64,000 bases of DNA, taken from assembly GCA_013284265.1 (NCBI GenBank), contig JABTBR010000025.1:32481-96480 (forward strand), in the 5' to 3' direction. The notes under the pieces are model-generated. The model searched no databases. It saw nothing but the letters and a program-made list of their open reading frames with translations, and had not been told where the DNA came from. Positions 28,064-36,274 of this stretch are shown piece after piece. Source of the DNA: Oxalobacteraceae bacterium (lineage in GTDB: Bacteria; Pseudomonadota; Gammaproteobacteria; Burkholderiales; Burkholderiaceae_D). The translations under genes and the position numbers were made by a program. Each line of letters begins with the position of its first letter. The stretch's first letter is position 1.

Positions 28064-29218
28064 ATGGATGATCTGATGACTATAATAATTTCGCCAAAAC
28101 TCTTGACCCGGCGCACCGCATTGGCGGCAGGAATTTCCATCGCGTGCGTTTCGGGGCTCGCCCACGCTGAAGACGACCAGCGCTTCTCCCTGCATGGATT
28201 CGGTACCATAGGCCTGGTCCACTCGGACAATGCGCAAGCCGATTTCGTCAGCAATCTGCAGCAGCCCAGCGGTCCGGGCCGCAGCCGCGCCACCGATTTC
28301 ACCACCGACACCAAAGCCGGCGTTCAATTGAATGCCAAGCTGCTCGATCAGTGGACGGCCGTGCTCCAGGTCACCAGTAAAAAGCTACACAGCAATAATT
28401 TTTCGCCCAAGGTGGAATGGGCCAATGTCAAATATGAAGCCACGCCGGACTTCAGCGTGCGCGTCGGGCGTATTGCCCTGGCCAGCCTGATGCAGAGCGA
28501 CGCGCGCCTGGTCGGCTATGCCTCGACGCCGATCCGGGTGCCGCTGGAAACCTACAACATCATCCCGCCGACCAATAGCGATGGCGTTGACGCCACCTAT
28601 CAGATGCACTTCGGCACGACGACCAATACCATCCAGGCATCATATGGACGCAACGATTCCCACGTGGCGATCGGCATCCCGGACAATGTCCTCATTCTCG
28701 AATCGAAGGCGCGCAAGATTCTCAATGTGTCCGACGCCGTGGAAATCGGCGCGCTGACGCTGCGCGCCAGCTACTTCCGCACCGACCTGAATATCTCAGG
28801 CACTGTCTACCGCTACGACATGAAGGCGCTCGGCGCGGTCTACGATCCGGGTGCCTGGTTCGTGCAGAGCGAATACACCAGGAGCAATGGCGGCGGCCTG
28901 ACCAAGAATCAGGCGGCCTGGTATGCCATGGGCGGCCTGCGCCTGAAGGCCTTCACGCCCTACCTCGGCTACGCCACGGCCAAGCCGCAGGATCCGCTGC
29001 TGCCGGCGGCGGGCTACCAGCAGACCACCACCACGGCCGGGATACGCTGGGACTTCCGCTCGAACGCCTCGCTGAAACTGCAATACGACCAGATCAAGAT
29101 GCCCGGTGCCATCCCCAGCGGCGGCAGCGCCGGCTACTTCGTCAAACAGGACATTGGCGCCTACCTCAATGGCGGCAAGACCAAGCTGCTGAGCCTGGCC
29201 GTCGATTTCGTTTTCTAA
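28064..29218 (+). CDS. Outer-membrane porin-like protein
   Basis: 384 residues. An N-terminal signal (RRTALAAGISIACVSGLAHA) precedes a beta-barrel rich in alternating residues that ends in Phe (SLAVDFVF). It starts FSLHGFGTIGLVHSDN, as in the porins found beside small periplasmic binding proteins. The 135-residue PstS-like gene follows 61 bp later, so the two probably form a unit. Start 28064 or the nearby ATG at 28076 are equally possible; neither has a clear ribosome site. Cargo unknown. Confidence 0.75.
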   Translation: MDDLMTIIISPKLLTRRTALAAGISIACVSGLAHAEDDQRFSLHGFGTIGLVHSDNAQADFVSNLQQPSGPGRSRATDFTTDTKAGVQLNAKLLDQWTAVLQVTSKKLHSNNFSPKVEWANVKYEATPDFSVRVGRIALASLMQSDARLVGYASTPIRVPLETYNIIPPTNSDGVDATYQMHFGTTTNTIQASYGRNDSHVAIGIPDNVLILESKARKILNVSDAVEIGALTLRASYFRTDLNISGTVYRYDMKALGAVYDPGAWFVQSEYTRSNGGGLTKNQAAWYAMGGLRLKAFTPYLGYATAKPQDPLLPAAGYQQTTTTAGIRWDFRSNASLKLQYDQIKMPGAIPSGGSAGYFVKQDIGAYLNGGKTKLLSLAVDFVF

Positions 29219-29279
29219 GAACACAGCATTGTGACGGCGCACAAGTTTGTGCCGGCCTTACTACTCCAAGGAGAAATAC

Positions 29280-29687
29280 ATGAAATATTTGTACAAGGTG
29301 GTCCTCGCCACCATCTTGACTGGGGCTACGCTTCAGGCGATGGCGGAAACCGTGGTCATTGTCAGCGCCAAGAATCCGGCGACCCGGATGTTTTCCGAAC
29401 AGGCGGCCCAATTCTTTATGGGTAAATCCAATATGTTCACGCCGATCGACCAGGCCGAAGGCTCAGCGATCCGCAACGATTTTTATCAGAAGGTGGCGGA
29501 CAAGGACCCCACCCAGGTGAAGGCGCACTGGTCCAAGCTGGTGTTTACCGGTAAGGGGCAGCCGCCCAAGGAATACAAGGGCAACGCCGACGTGAAAAAA
29601 GCGGTGGCCGAGGATCCTAAGGCCATCGGTTATATCGACAAGTCTGCCGTCGACGACAGCGTCAAGGTGATTCTGACGCTGCCTTGA
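29280..29687 (+). CDS. Small PstS-like periplasmic binding protein
   Basis: 135 residues from the ATG at 29280, behind AAGGAGA. A signal peptide (cleavage near AMA-ET) is followed by one PBP-like lobe with VIVSAKNPATRMFSEQAAQFF, EGSAIRNDFYQKV and IGYIDKSAVD, resembling half of a phosphate-binding PstS protein. These single-lobe proteins are common beside porin or sensor genes; their ligand is not established. It follows the porin gene. Confidence 0.72.
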   Translation: MKYLYKVVLATILTGATLQAMAETVVIVSAKNPATRMFSEQAAQFFMGKSNMFTPIDQAEGSAIRNDFYQKVADKDPTQVKAHWSKLVFTGKGQPPKEYKGNADVKKAVAEDPKAIGYIDKSAVDDSVKVILTLP

Positions 29688-29741
29688 TAAGCCACGCCCC
29701 GGCTTGTCCGCGGCAGGCAGCGGACGAGCCGCACCATGAAA

Positions 29742-29780
29742 AATGCCATTGATGATGCAGTCATGATCATCAACGGCATT
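29742..29780 (-). terminator. Long stem-loop with T-run on the minus strand
   Basis: AATGCCATTGATGAT (29742-29756) and ATCATCAACGGCATT (29766-29780) pair over 15 bp with one G-U, loop 9 bases. On the minus strand the stem runs into TTTTT, so it would end the leftward Cache-gene transcript; in the other direction it can also block read-through from the PstS-like gene. A second weaker stem lies at 29701-29730. Confidence 0.65.
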
Positions 29781-29972
29781 CATTTGACTCAATAAAAGCA
29801 ATGCGTTGACAAACTGGCTCACTCCCGCTCGGAGATCAACGAGCTTGGTAAGCCACGATACCGGAAGGTCTGCGCGCATCGCCTTCCACACAATCTCGTA
29901 GTCGACCTTGAATTTGAATCGCGACAGCAGACGTTCGCGCAGATCGCCGGTATCGAAGTCAACGCCTCGGCA
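29781..29972 (-). pseudogene. Unassigned coding remnant after the Cache gene
   Basis: On the minus strand the frame of the Cache gene stays open for about 100 codons after its TGA. It reads protein-like sequence (DTGDLRERLLSRFKFKVDYE, then VWKAMRADLPVSWLTKLVDL) before entering the terminator stem. There is no start codon with a ribosome site. I do not recognise the family; it may be the 3' end of a lost gene or of an originally longer Cache protein. Confidence 0.35.
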
Positions 29973-30431
29973 TCAATCCTGATAAACACCGACGCTGATG
30001 ACAAGATCGTTGAACTTTTCAGAATATAAGGACTTCAATTCGATCTTGCCGGACACGGGATTGGGCCACTTATAGTCAACCCAACAACTGTTTTTCGTCT
30101 TCAGAATTTCACCGCCGTCCTTGACGAATGCCTTGCCGTCCACGTCCTTCACTTCGAACAGATTCTTGCCAACCAACCTGGGATTGCCGCCATGCGCCAA
30201 TACCATGCCGTGTCCGTCGCCAACGGCCACATAGAGGTCGCGGTCGACGAACCTGCCTTTCGGGATATTGACTTCCGCAATCGCTTTATCCTTGCCGTTG
30301 GCCTTGATATAGGCGATGACGTTGTGCACCATCGCTACCGCGTCGTCTTTGGTGGCATGCTCGTTCGCGCTGGCGGTCCCAGTCACGGCGAGGGCCACGC
30401 TGAATAACATTGCCCGTAATACATTTAGCAT
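29973..30431 (-). CDS. Periplasmic single-Cache-domain protein
   Basis: 152 residues from the ATG at 30431, with TGGAGA seven bases upstream. A signal peptide (LFSVALAVTGTASA) precedes a Cache/CHASE-like sensor domain: DDAVAMVHNVIAYIKANGKD, a YVAVGDGHGMVLAHGGNP strand-turn, then LKTKNSCWVDYKW. It has no signalling output domain, so it may bind a small ligand and act with a partner. It is the leftward neighbour of the MFS gene, 76 bp apart on the same strand. Confidence 0.78.
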   Translation of the reverse strand: MLNVLRAMLFSVALAVTGTASANEHATKDDAVAMVHNVIAYIKANGKDKAIAEVNIPKGRFVDRDLYVAVGDGHGMVLAHGGNPRLVGKNLFEVKDVDGKAFVKDGGEILKTKNSCWVDYKWPNPVSGKIELKSLYSEKFNDLVISVGVYQD

Positions 30432-30507
30432 TTTAATTCTCCACAATAATTCTCAAAGCCCCAATACTGCCGACTAAGCAACGAGGCCTCCATTCCACCG
30501 AGGTGCT

Positions 30508-31953
30508 TCATTTCGGTTTCCTCAAGTTGAGCGGCGAAGGGCCTTTCAGCGGGGCGACCCGCGCCGCGTCGGCGGCGAAGCTGCGCGCCGCGAAACACAA
30601 GGCGAGGCCGGTGATGAAGATCGCACCCGGCACGGCCAGGCTCAGCGCACCTTGCAGGCCGATGGCGCGGAACCCGTCCGTCATGGCCTGCGCATGCGCT
30701 GCCTGCATGGCCTGCGCAGCAAGCCAGTCCGACAGCGCCCCGGTGACGATGGTGCCGAAGCCCGCGCCCAGTATGTACTGGAAGAAGAAATACACGGACA
30801 TCGCCGTCGCGCGCAAACGCGCCTCCACGACGTCCTGGATCGACGCATACACGGTCACGAAATACATGAAGTACAACAGCCAGCCAAGCGACAGCAGCGC
30901 CGTCACCGCGACCACATCGCCGGCGGCGCGCGTCAGGCCGAGCCATAGCAAGGGCGCCGAGACCAGCAGGCAGATCGCGCCGAGCATCAGGCGCCCGCGC
31001 ACGAAAGCCTGGTGCACCCGGTCGGCGATCCATCCGCCAGCCGTCAGGCCGATCAGGCCCGTCACGCCGAACACGATGGCCGCCACCATGCCCGCCTGCG
31101 CCACGTTGACGTGGTGGTAACGTATCATCAGAGACGGCAGGAAAGTGCTCAAGGCGTACGAGGCAAAATTGACCGCCGCCCCCGACGCGATGATCCACCA
31201 CAGCGTCGGAATGGCCAGCACACTGCGGTATGGCCGGGCTAGCGGCGCTAGCGTGCCCGCCGCATGGCCTTCCTGGGCGCCGCGCACTGGCTCGCGCAGT
31301 CGGAGCACCAGCAAGGCCACGACGAAGCCGGGCACGGCCGCGAGGTAAAACGGCGCGCGCCAGCCATAGTGTTGCGCCAGATATCCGACGAGCATGAAGC
31401 AGGCCAGGCTGCCCAAGGGCAGACCGAGCATGAACAGGCCGAGCGCCCTCGCCCGCTGCTTCGATGGATACAGGTCGCCGATCATCGAATTGGACGCCGG
31501 CGCGCAGCTTGCCTCGCCGATTCCCACGCCAAGGCGTATCAGCAGGAAAGAGCCGAAATTCCACGCCAGGCCGGAAGCGGCGGTCATCAGGCTCCACACG
31601 AAGACGCCGCCGGCCAGCACGCGGGTGCGCCTGATCCGGTCCGACAGGCGCCCCAGCGGCAAGCCGGCGAGCGCATAGACGAGCGTAAATGTGGTGCCCA
31701 TCAGGCCCAGCATCATGTCGTCGAGCGCGAACTCCTTGCGGATCGGTTCGAGGACGACGGCGGGAATCGTGCGATCGAAGAAGTTCAGGAAGTTAATCAG
31801 AAACAACATGAACAGGGTGGCCTTCGCGCCCGATGCGGCTGCCGAGACCGGGGCCTTGCCAAGCGCTACGCTATCGATGGAGCAAGCCGGTCCAGCCGGG
31901 CCAGTCTGGGCCCGGTCCTCCAGCACGGCTGCGCGGGAATCGTGCATTCTCAT
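30508..31953 (-). CDS. MFS transporter (spinster-like / aromatic or steroid-type)
   Basis: 481-residue inner-membrane protein with 12 predicted helices. The first helix (LFMLFLINFLNFFDRTIPAV) and PLGRLSDRIRRTRV loop are typical of spinster-like MFS carriers. About 45 polar residues precede helix 1. Its ATG overlaps the stop of a 32-codon ORF just upstream (ATGA), so translation is probably coupled. It is divergent from an AraC-type regulator that may control it. Substrate unknown. Confidence 0.82.
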   Translation of the reverse strand: MRMHDSRAAVLEDRAQTGPAGPACSIDSVALGKAPVSAAASGAKATLFMLFLINFLNFFDRTIPAVVLEPIRKEFALDDMMLGLMGTTFTLVYALAGLPLGRLSDRIRRTRVLAGGVFVWSLMTAASGLAWNFGSFLLIRLGVGIGEASCAPASNSMIGDLYPSKQRARALGLFMLGLPLGSLACFMLVGYLAQHYGWRAPFYLAAVPGFVVALLVLRLREPVRGAQEGHAAGTLAPLARPYRSVLAIPTLWWIIASGAAVNFASYALSTFLPSLMIRYHHVNVAQAGMVAAIVFGVTGLIGLTAGGWIADRVHQAFVRGRLMLGAICLLVSAPLLWLGLTRAAGDVVAVTALLSLGWLLYFMYFVTVYASIQDVVEARLRATAMSVYFFFQYILGAGFGTIVTGALSDWLAAQAMQAAHAQAMTDGFRAIGLQGALSLAVPGAIFITGLALCFAARSFAADAARVAPLKGPSPLNLRKPK

Positions 31954-32048
31954 GCTGGCTGACCCAGTTGCGTCAGGCGTTCCTGGAAGCGTCCGCTGAC
32001 CGTCGGGAACGCCTTTCTGAATGTCTTGCTGCTCGCTACCTTGCCCAT
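31950..32048 (-). CDS. 32-codon ORF translationally coupled to the MFS gene
   Basis: ATG at 32048 with a strong AGGAG eight bases upstream. The product is basic (starts MGKVASSKTFRKAFPTVSG, ends QERLTQLGQPA), with no signal or membrane segment. Its TGA overlaps the MFS start codon (31950-31953). The MFS gene has no good ribosome site of its own, so this ORF may serve as a leader for coupling; it could equally be the trimmed start of a former gene. No family recognised. Confidence 0.5.
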   Translation of the reverse strand: MGKVASSKTFRKAFPTVSGRFQERLTQLGQPA

Positions 32049-32252
32049 GATGTCATCTCCTGTTAACAATATAATTAGAATTATTTCCCGCTTCTTAGAA
32101 AAATTTCGCGCTGCCAATATATAAAAACTGCTTTAATGTTGGACGCGCAAGCATCGGGTGGGCAAAATATACCGGGGCCGCGCAGCGGTTCCGAGGCTTG
32201 AAACGGCCACTTTAGTAACAATTCCGGCCAACAACTGAATTTCTCCCTAATA

Positions 32253-33272
32253 ATGAATTCTTCCGACCTCAGCTCGCCCATCCATATCCTGCTGCCCTTT
32301 TGCATTCAAGACATGCTTGCGCAGGGATATGATATGAGCGACGTGCTGGCGGGAACTCACCTGGACAGCAAGACATGGGATCGGCCCGAGAGCGTACTGA
32401 GCGAAGCCCAGGAACTGGCCATCTACGCGAATATCGAGCGTCTGTTGCAGCCGGGCGCGGCCGGACTTGCACTCGGCTCCCGTATCAACGTCAATGCGAT
32501 CGGCATGATGGGAGGCTTGCTGAGAAATTCGCGCAATGTCGGGCATGCCGGCTATCTGCTAAGACGCTTCCATCCATTGACCAACCGCTGGTTTACATCG
32601 GAGCTGATCGGTGCCGTGTCACCGGGAAAAACCATCGTGCGCTATCGTCCGGTCACCGATTTGGGGAGACTCTATCGCATGCTGATCGACATCAGCATCC
32701 GCGGCACGCAGCAATTACTGGTCGAAATTTTCGGGCCGGCGGCCAGCGCCTATGTCAGTGAAGTCACCTTCGCTTATGCCGCCCCTGGCGATGCGCAGCG
32801 TTATGCGGCCGAGCTTGGCTGTCCGGTCAATTTCGGCAACGAGACCACGCTGGTCAGCTTCGACAACGAGATCGGCAAGATGCCCAACGCCGGGCACAGC
32901 AACTTCAGCTATCATGTTTTTCACCAGCAGTGCCGCGCCGCCGCATTCCGCTTCGGGCCCACGTCCTGGCGCGAAAGAACGCTCAATATCCTGGCCAGTC
33001 TCGACTACTATCCGAGCGCCGAAGCCATGGCGGCCAAGTTGAATTGCTCGGAACGCAGCCTGCGGCGGCATTTCAATCACGAAGGGGTCCAGTATTCCGA
33101 ACTGATCGACAAGGTCAGGTTTGACCGGGCCGCCTACCTGTTGGTCCATTCCATCGATTCGGTGAAGAAAATCAGCAATCAGCTTGCCTATAGCGAGCCG
33201 CAGGCATTTGGCCGCGCGTTTTTTCGCTGGAGCGGCTTGACCCCGACGCAATTCCGGCGCCGCGTGCGCTGA
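32253..33272 (+). CDS. AraC-family regulator (Arabinose_bd-type N-domain)
   Basis: 339 residues. The N-terminal ~230 residues resemble the ligand-binding domain of OruR/ArgR-like AraC proteins (HILLPFCIQDMLAQGYD at the start). The C-terminal AraC HTH follows (about 240-335), with LNCSERSLRRHFNHEGVQYS and a second helix pair ISNQLAYSEPQAFGRAFFRW. Divergent from the 32-codon ORF/MFS pair across 204 bp of AT-rich DNA, so it is the likely regulator of that transporter. Start site lacks a clear Shine-Dalgarno. Confidence 0.85.
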   Translation: MNSSDLSSPIHILLPFCIQDMLAQGYDMSDVLAGTHLDSKTWDRPESVLSEAQELAIYANIERLLQPGAAGLALGSRINVNAIGMMGGLLRNSRNVGHAGYLLRRFHPLTNRWFTSELIGAVSPGKTIVRYRPVTDLGRLYRMLIDISIRGTQQLLVEIFGPAASAYVSEVTFAYAAPGDAQRYAAELGCPVNFGNETTLVSFDNEIGKMPNAGHSNFSYHVFHQQCRAAAFRFGPTSWRERTLNILASLDYYPSAEAMAAKLNCSERSLRRHFNHEGVQYSELIDKVRFDRAAYLLVHSIDSVKKISNQLAYSEPQAFGRAFFRWSGLTPTQFRRRVR

Positions 33273-33655
33273 CGCAGTCCCTACATCGCCCCGGCGCTTA
33301 TCCAGTGCCGCCTTGCTGTCCTGGCCGGTCTTGCCCAGACTGGATTGGCTGCAAGTTTCGAACGTGCGCCCCCTGCAGTGTGACTGCTCTGAGACAAGAC
33401 TTTGGGAGCGCCTCGAAGACAGCCTGCATAGGGAACGCCGCCGATCGATGCCTCCCGCCGCCGCCCGAAAAATCCCGCCGAACTCCGTGCTACCTCCGTA
33501 CTCCCCCTCCGAATTTTCATTGGCGGGACGTTGATATGCCGGCTGCCCGCCCCAGTCCGCCGGACCTAGCGCACCGTTTTTAATTTCAAGTCTTTTGATA
33601 TAGGTCATGAAACCCACGTGACGCCATCTGCGCCATCAGCTAAGTTGGTAAAGCT
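33273..33655. other. Gene-free stretch after the AraC gene
   Basis: 383 bp in which no convincing coding sequence is visible on either strand; short frames are shadows of GC-rich DNA. Its one clear element is an FNR-like site near the right end (33595-33608), which would drive the SDR stump and the ferredoxin-hydrogenase-like gene. Confidence 0.45.
33595..33608. promoter_or_regulatory. FNR/Anr-like box
   Basis: TTGATATAGGTCAT compared with the FNR consensus TTGAT-N4-ATCAA: first half-site perfect, second three of five. A near-identical site, CTGATATAGGTCAA, lies at 39628-39641. It is 243 bp upstream of the [2Fe-2S]/[FeFe]-hydrogenase-like gene. Confidence 0.5.
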
Positions 33656-33802
33656 ATGAAACAAATCATTGGCGACATGCCTGTCGGCAGGCCCGGTACG
33701 CCTGCGGACGTGGCGCGGCTAGTCGCCTTTCTTGCCGACGACGCCGGCAGCTTCATCACCGGCGCCACCTTTGATGTCAACGGCGAACAGCACATGGGCT
33801 AG
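33656..33802 (+). pseudogene. C-terminal stump of a short-chain dehydrogenase
   Basis: 48 codons that read as the last part of an SDR enzyme: PVGRPGTPADVARLVAFLAD, then GSFITGATFDVNGEQHMG. The NAD-binding motif and the catalytic Ser-Tyr-Lys are absent; an in-frame TAA lies five codons before the first ATG, so this is not a hidden longer gene. It is a 5'-deleted remnant sitting 35 bp upstream of the ferredoxin-hydrogenase-like gene. Confidence 0.75.
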
Positions 33803-33837
33803 CGGCCCTGCCGCGCCAGCACTTGAGGCGACTTCAC

Positions 33838-34902
33838 ATGATCAAACTCACGGTGAATGGCATCCCAGTCGAGGTCAGCGAAGGCGCCACCTATCTCGAC
33901 GCGGCAAACAAGGCCGGCGTCCACATTCCCACGCTTTGCTATCACCCCAGATTCCACTCGCACGCCGTATGCCGCATGTGCCTGGTTCATGTCGCCGGCT
34001 TGCCCCGGCCGCAGGCCGCATGCATCGGCAAGGCCAACGAAGGGGATCTGGTCGACACCGGCGGCGCCGACCTGCGGCAGTTTCGCGCCATCGATGCGCA
34101 ATGGCTGCTGGCGCGCAGCGCGGCCCATTTTCTCGGCGCGGCGGACGCGCTAGCGCTGGAGTGGCATGCGCTACGTGGCGTGTCCGCCGGCGTGAAGGAA
34201 ACCGACATACCGGGCGTCGGCAAGGTCGCCGTCTGCAACGGCATCGCCGCCGCGCAGCGCATGCTGGCGACCGAAACATGGCGGAAGCAGTACGTCGCCA
34301 TCGAAGTCATGGCCTGCGTGGGCGGTTGCCTGGGCGGTGGCGGTGAACCGAAATCCATGGACCCGCTGGTGCTGGAAAAGCGCATGCGGGCGGTCTACCA
34401 GATCGACAGTGGCGCACTGCACCGCCGTTCCCATGAAAATCCGGCTATCCAATCGCTGTATCAAGGCCAATTGCAGGAACCGAATTCCTGGCGTGCTCGC
34501 GCCCTGCTCCATACCAGTTATGCCGCGCGCAATTCCAAGCGTCTGCTATTGATGCGCTTTCTCGATTGTATCGACCGGCGCCATGGCGAGCAGGCGGCGG
34601 CGCTGTGCCATCCCGATGCGTCCTGGTCTACCGCCTCGGCTTTCGGCGACATCCAGGGCGCGATGAATATCAGGAGCTTCATCGACACCCGTCTACCGCC
34701 ACGTCGATATGGCCCGGAATACGCACGTCATCGCATGGTATCGGCCGCCGATGGCGCAGCGCTCACCGTGCTCACGCCCCTGGGCGAGACATGCGGTTTC
34801 AGCATGGAGGTGGCCATCGTCGACCGCGGCGGCGAGTCGACGATGCTGATCAAGCGCCTGACGCGCCTCCCCTCGCAAGCTGTGGGATGCGCGCCGCACT
34901 GA
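33838..34902 (+). CDS. [2Fe-2S] ferredoxin domain fused to an [FeFe]-hydrogenase tail and an NTF2-like domain
   Basis: 354 residues from the ATG at 33838 (GAGG nine bases upstream). Residues 1-75 are a complex-I/hydrogenase-type [2Fe-2S] domain, with Cys34, Cys45, Cys48 and Cys62. Residues about 117-171 match the end of the [FeFe]-hydrogenase H-domain: KETDIPGVGKVAVCNG, then the L3 motif EVMACVGGCLGGGGEP with Cys160 and Cys164. Residues 180-231 match the iron-hydrogenase small-subunit region (RAVYQID, RRSHENPAIQSLY, ALLHTSYAAR). Residues 232-345 look like an NTF2/SnoaL-type fold. The L1 and L2 cysteine motifs and the 4Fe-4S ferredoxin domains are absent, so it cannot form a normal H-cluster. 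It may be a repurposed redox or scaffold protein. Function unknown. Confidence 0.75.
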   Translation: MIKLTVNGIPVEVSEGATYLDAANKAGVHIPTLCYHPRFHSHAVCRMCLVHVAGLPRPQAACIGKANEGDLVDTGGADLRQFRAIDAQWLLARSAAHFLGAADALALEWHALRGVSAGVKETDIPGVGKVAVCNGIAAAQRMLATETWRKQYVAIEVMACVGGCLGGGGEPKSMDPLVLEKRMRAVYQIDSGALHRRSHENPAIQSLYQGQLQEPNSWRARALLHTSYAARNSKRLLLMRFLDCIDRRHGEQAAALCHPDASWSTASAFGDIQGAMNIRSFIDTRLPPRRYGPEYARHRMVSAADGAALTVLTPLGETCGFSMEVAIVDRGGESTMLIKRLTRLPSQAVGCAPH

Positions 34903-35011
34903 CACGACTTGCGAGTATCGGCTTGACTTGGAACAAAAGAAATGTCGGGAGACAGCGCCATACTCGTTCGACCAGGCGCTCAGCACCCAAGTCCCCCACC
35001 GTTAGCATTCC

Positions 35012-36274
35012 ATGCACAGAATTGACACCATTCGCAACATCCTCCTGTTCATCGTGGCCGCCCTGGTCCTGCCGGCCTTTCTGATCGGGCTGGAATGGTC
35101 ACTCCACGAATTCAACGCCAGCCGCACGCGCAGCGATGTGCAAACCTTGCAGACCGCCCACAATTTGTTGCTCAACATCGATGGCGAATTCAAGTCCTTC
35201 GGCACCGTGGCGGGCACGTTGTCGGGCTCGCTGGCCTTGCGCAACGCCGACCTGGCCGCCTTCCATCGGGAGGCAAGCGCCGCCACACGCTACGGCGGCG
35301 CCACCAATTTCGTCCTGACGGATTTGCATGGACAGCAACTGATCAACACGCTCAGGCCCTACGGCACGACGCTGCCCAGGCACGGCAATCCGGCGCTGCT
35401 CGAACGGGCCGCGGCCAGCGGCCGCATGCAGATCTCCAATTTCTATCTCGGCGCGGTGACCGGCGCAGGCATCGTGAGCATTTGCATGCCGGTGCTGATC
35501 GACGGCACGCTGCGGTATTTCCTCGACGTCGGCCTGTCCGCCACGGAACTGGCGAAGCTGCTCGCCAGCCGGAAACTGCCGTCCGATTGGGTGGTGTCCA
35601 TCATCGACGGCAGCGGCACCATCGCGGCGCGCAGCCAGCAACCGGCGCAATTTGTCGGCAAGAAGGCGCATGCCGACCTGTTGCAAGTGATACGGCTGAC
35701 GCAACAAGGGCATGCGCGCCTGACCACACTGGAAGGCATACCCGTCTACACCACCTATGTGCGTTCGCCCGATAGCGGATGGGCGATCGCCATCGGCATC
35801 ACCTTGGCCAGCCGGGCCAGCAAGCACATCCGGCAGGCCATGGATCAGCTGGTCGACATGTCCGCCGCGCTCGGCAGCGCCGCCGGCAATGCCCTTACAT
35901 TGAAGACCCACCCGCCAGCTCGACACCATGGCGTCGCCTTCGATGGCGGCAATCTTGTATCAAGAAGTCGTCGCGTCGTTATTGTGATGGGCTCCACGCG
36001 CGTCCATCGACTCCAGCAGAAGATCGAACTCCTCGATCGGCAACGCCTTGCCAAGCAAATGACCTTGATAATGATCACAGCCGTTATTAAACAGGAACTG
36101 TCGCTGCTCGTCCGATTCGACGCCTTCCGCAATGACATCAAGGTTCAGGCTGTGCCCCATCGCGATAATGGTCCTGACGATCGCCCTGTCGTTCTCATCG
36201 AACGCAATATCCCGCACAAAGGGCTCGGCGATTTTCAGCTGATCAAACGACAGCTGCTTGAGATATTGCAATGA
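35012..36274 (+). pseudogene. Truncated Cache-domain membrane sensor
   Basis: The first ~290 codons encode a real sensor: a transmembrane helix (ILLFIVAALVLPAFLIGLEW) and a periplasmic double-Cache domain (NFVLTDLHGQQLINTLRPYG, then WVVSIIDGSGTIAARSQQ). After about position 35900 the frame only reads the opposite strand of the PAS-GGDEF-EAL gene, whose stop is at 35960. The second membrane helix and any kinase, PAS or cyclase domain are missing. The original gene was therefore cut at its 3' part, and the last ~120 codons are accidental. It lies 109 bp after the ferredoxin-hydrogenase-like gene. Confidence 0.7.

Noticed and set aside
33838..34902. Functional [FeFe]-hydrogenase
   Set aside because: L1 and L2 cysteine motifs and 4Fe-4S domains are absent, so a normal H-cluster cannot form.
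36000..36274. C-terminal part of the plus-strand frame starting at 35012 as a real domain
   Set aside because: It lies wholly antisense to the EAL domain coding sequence and has no recognisable motif.
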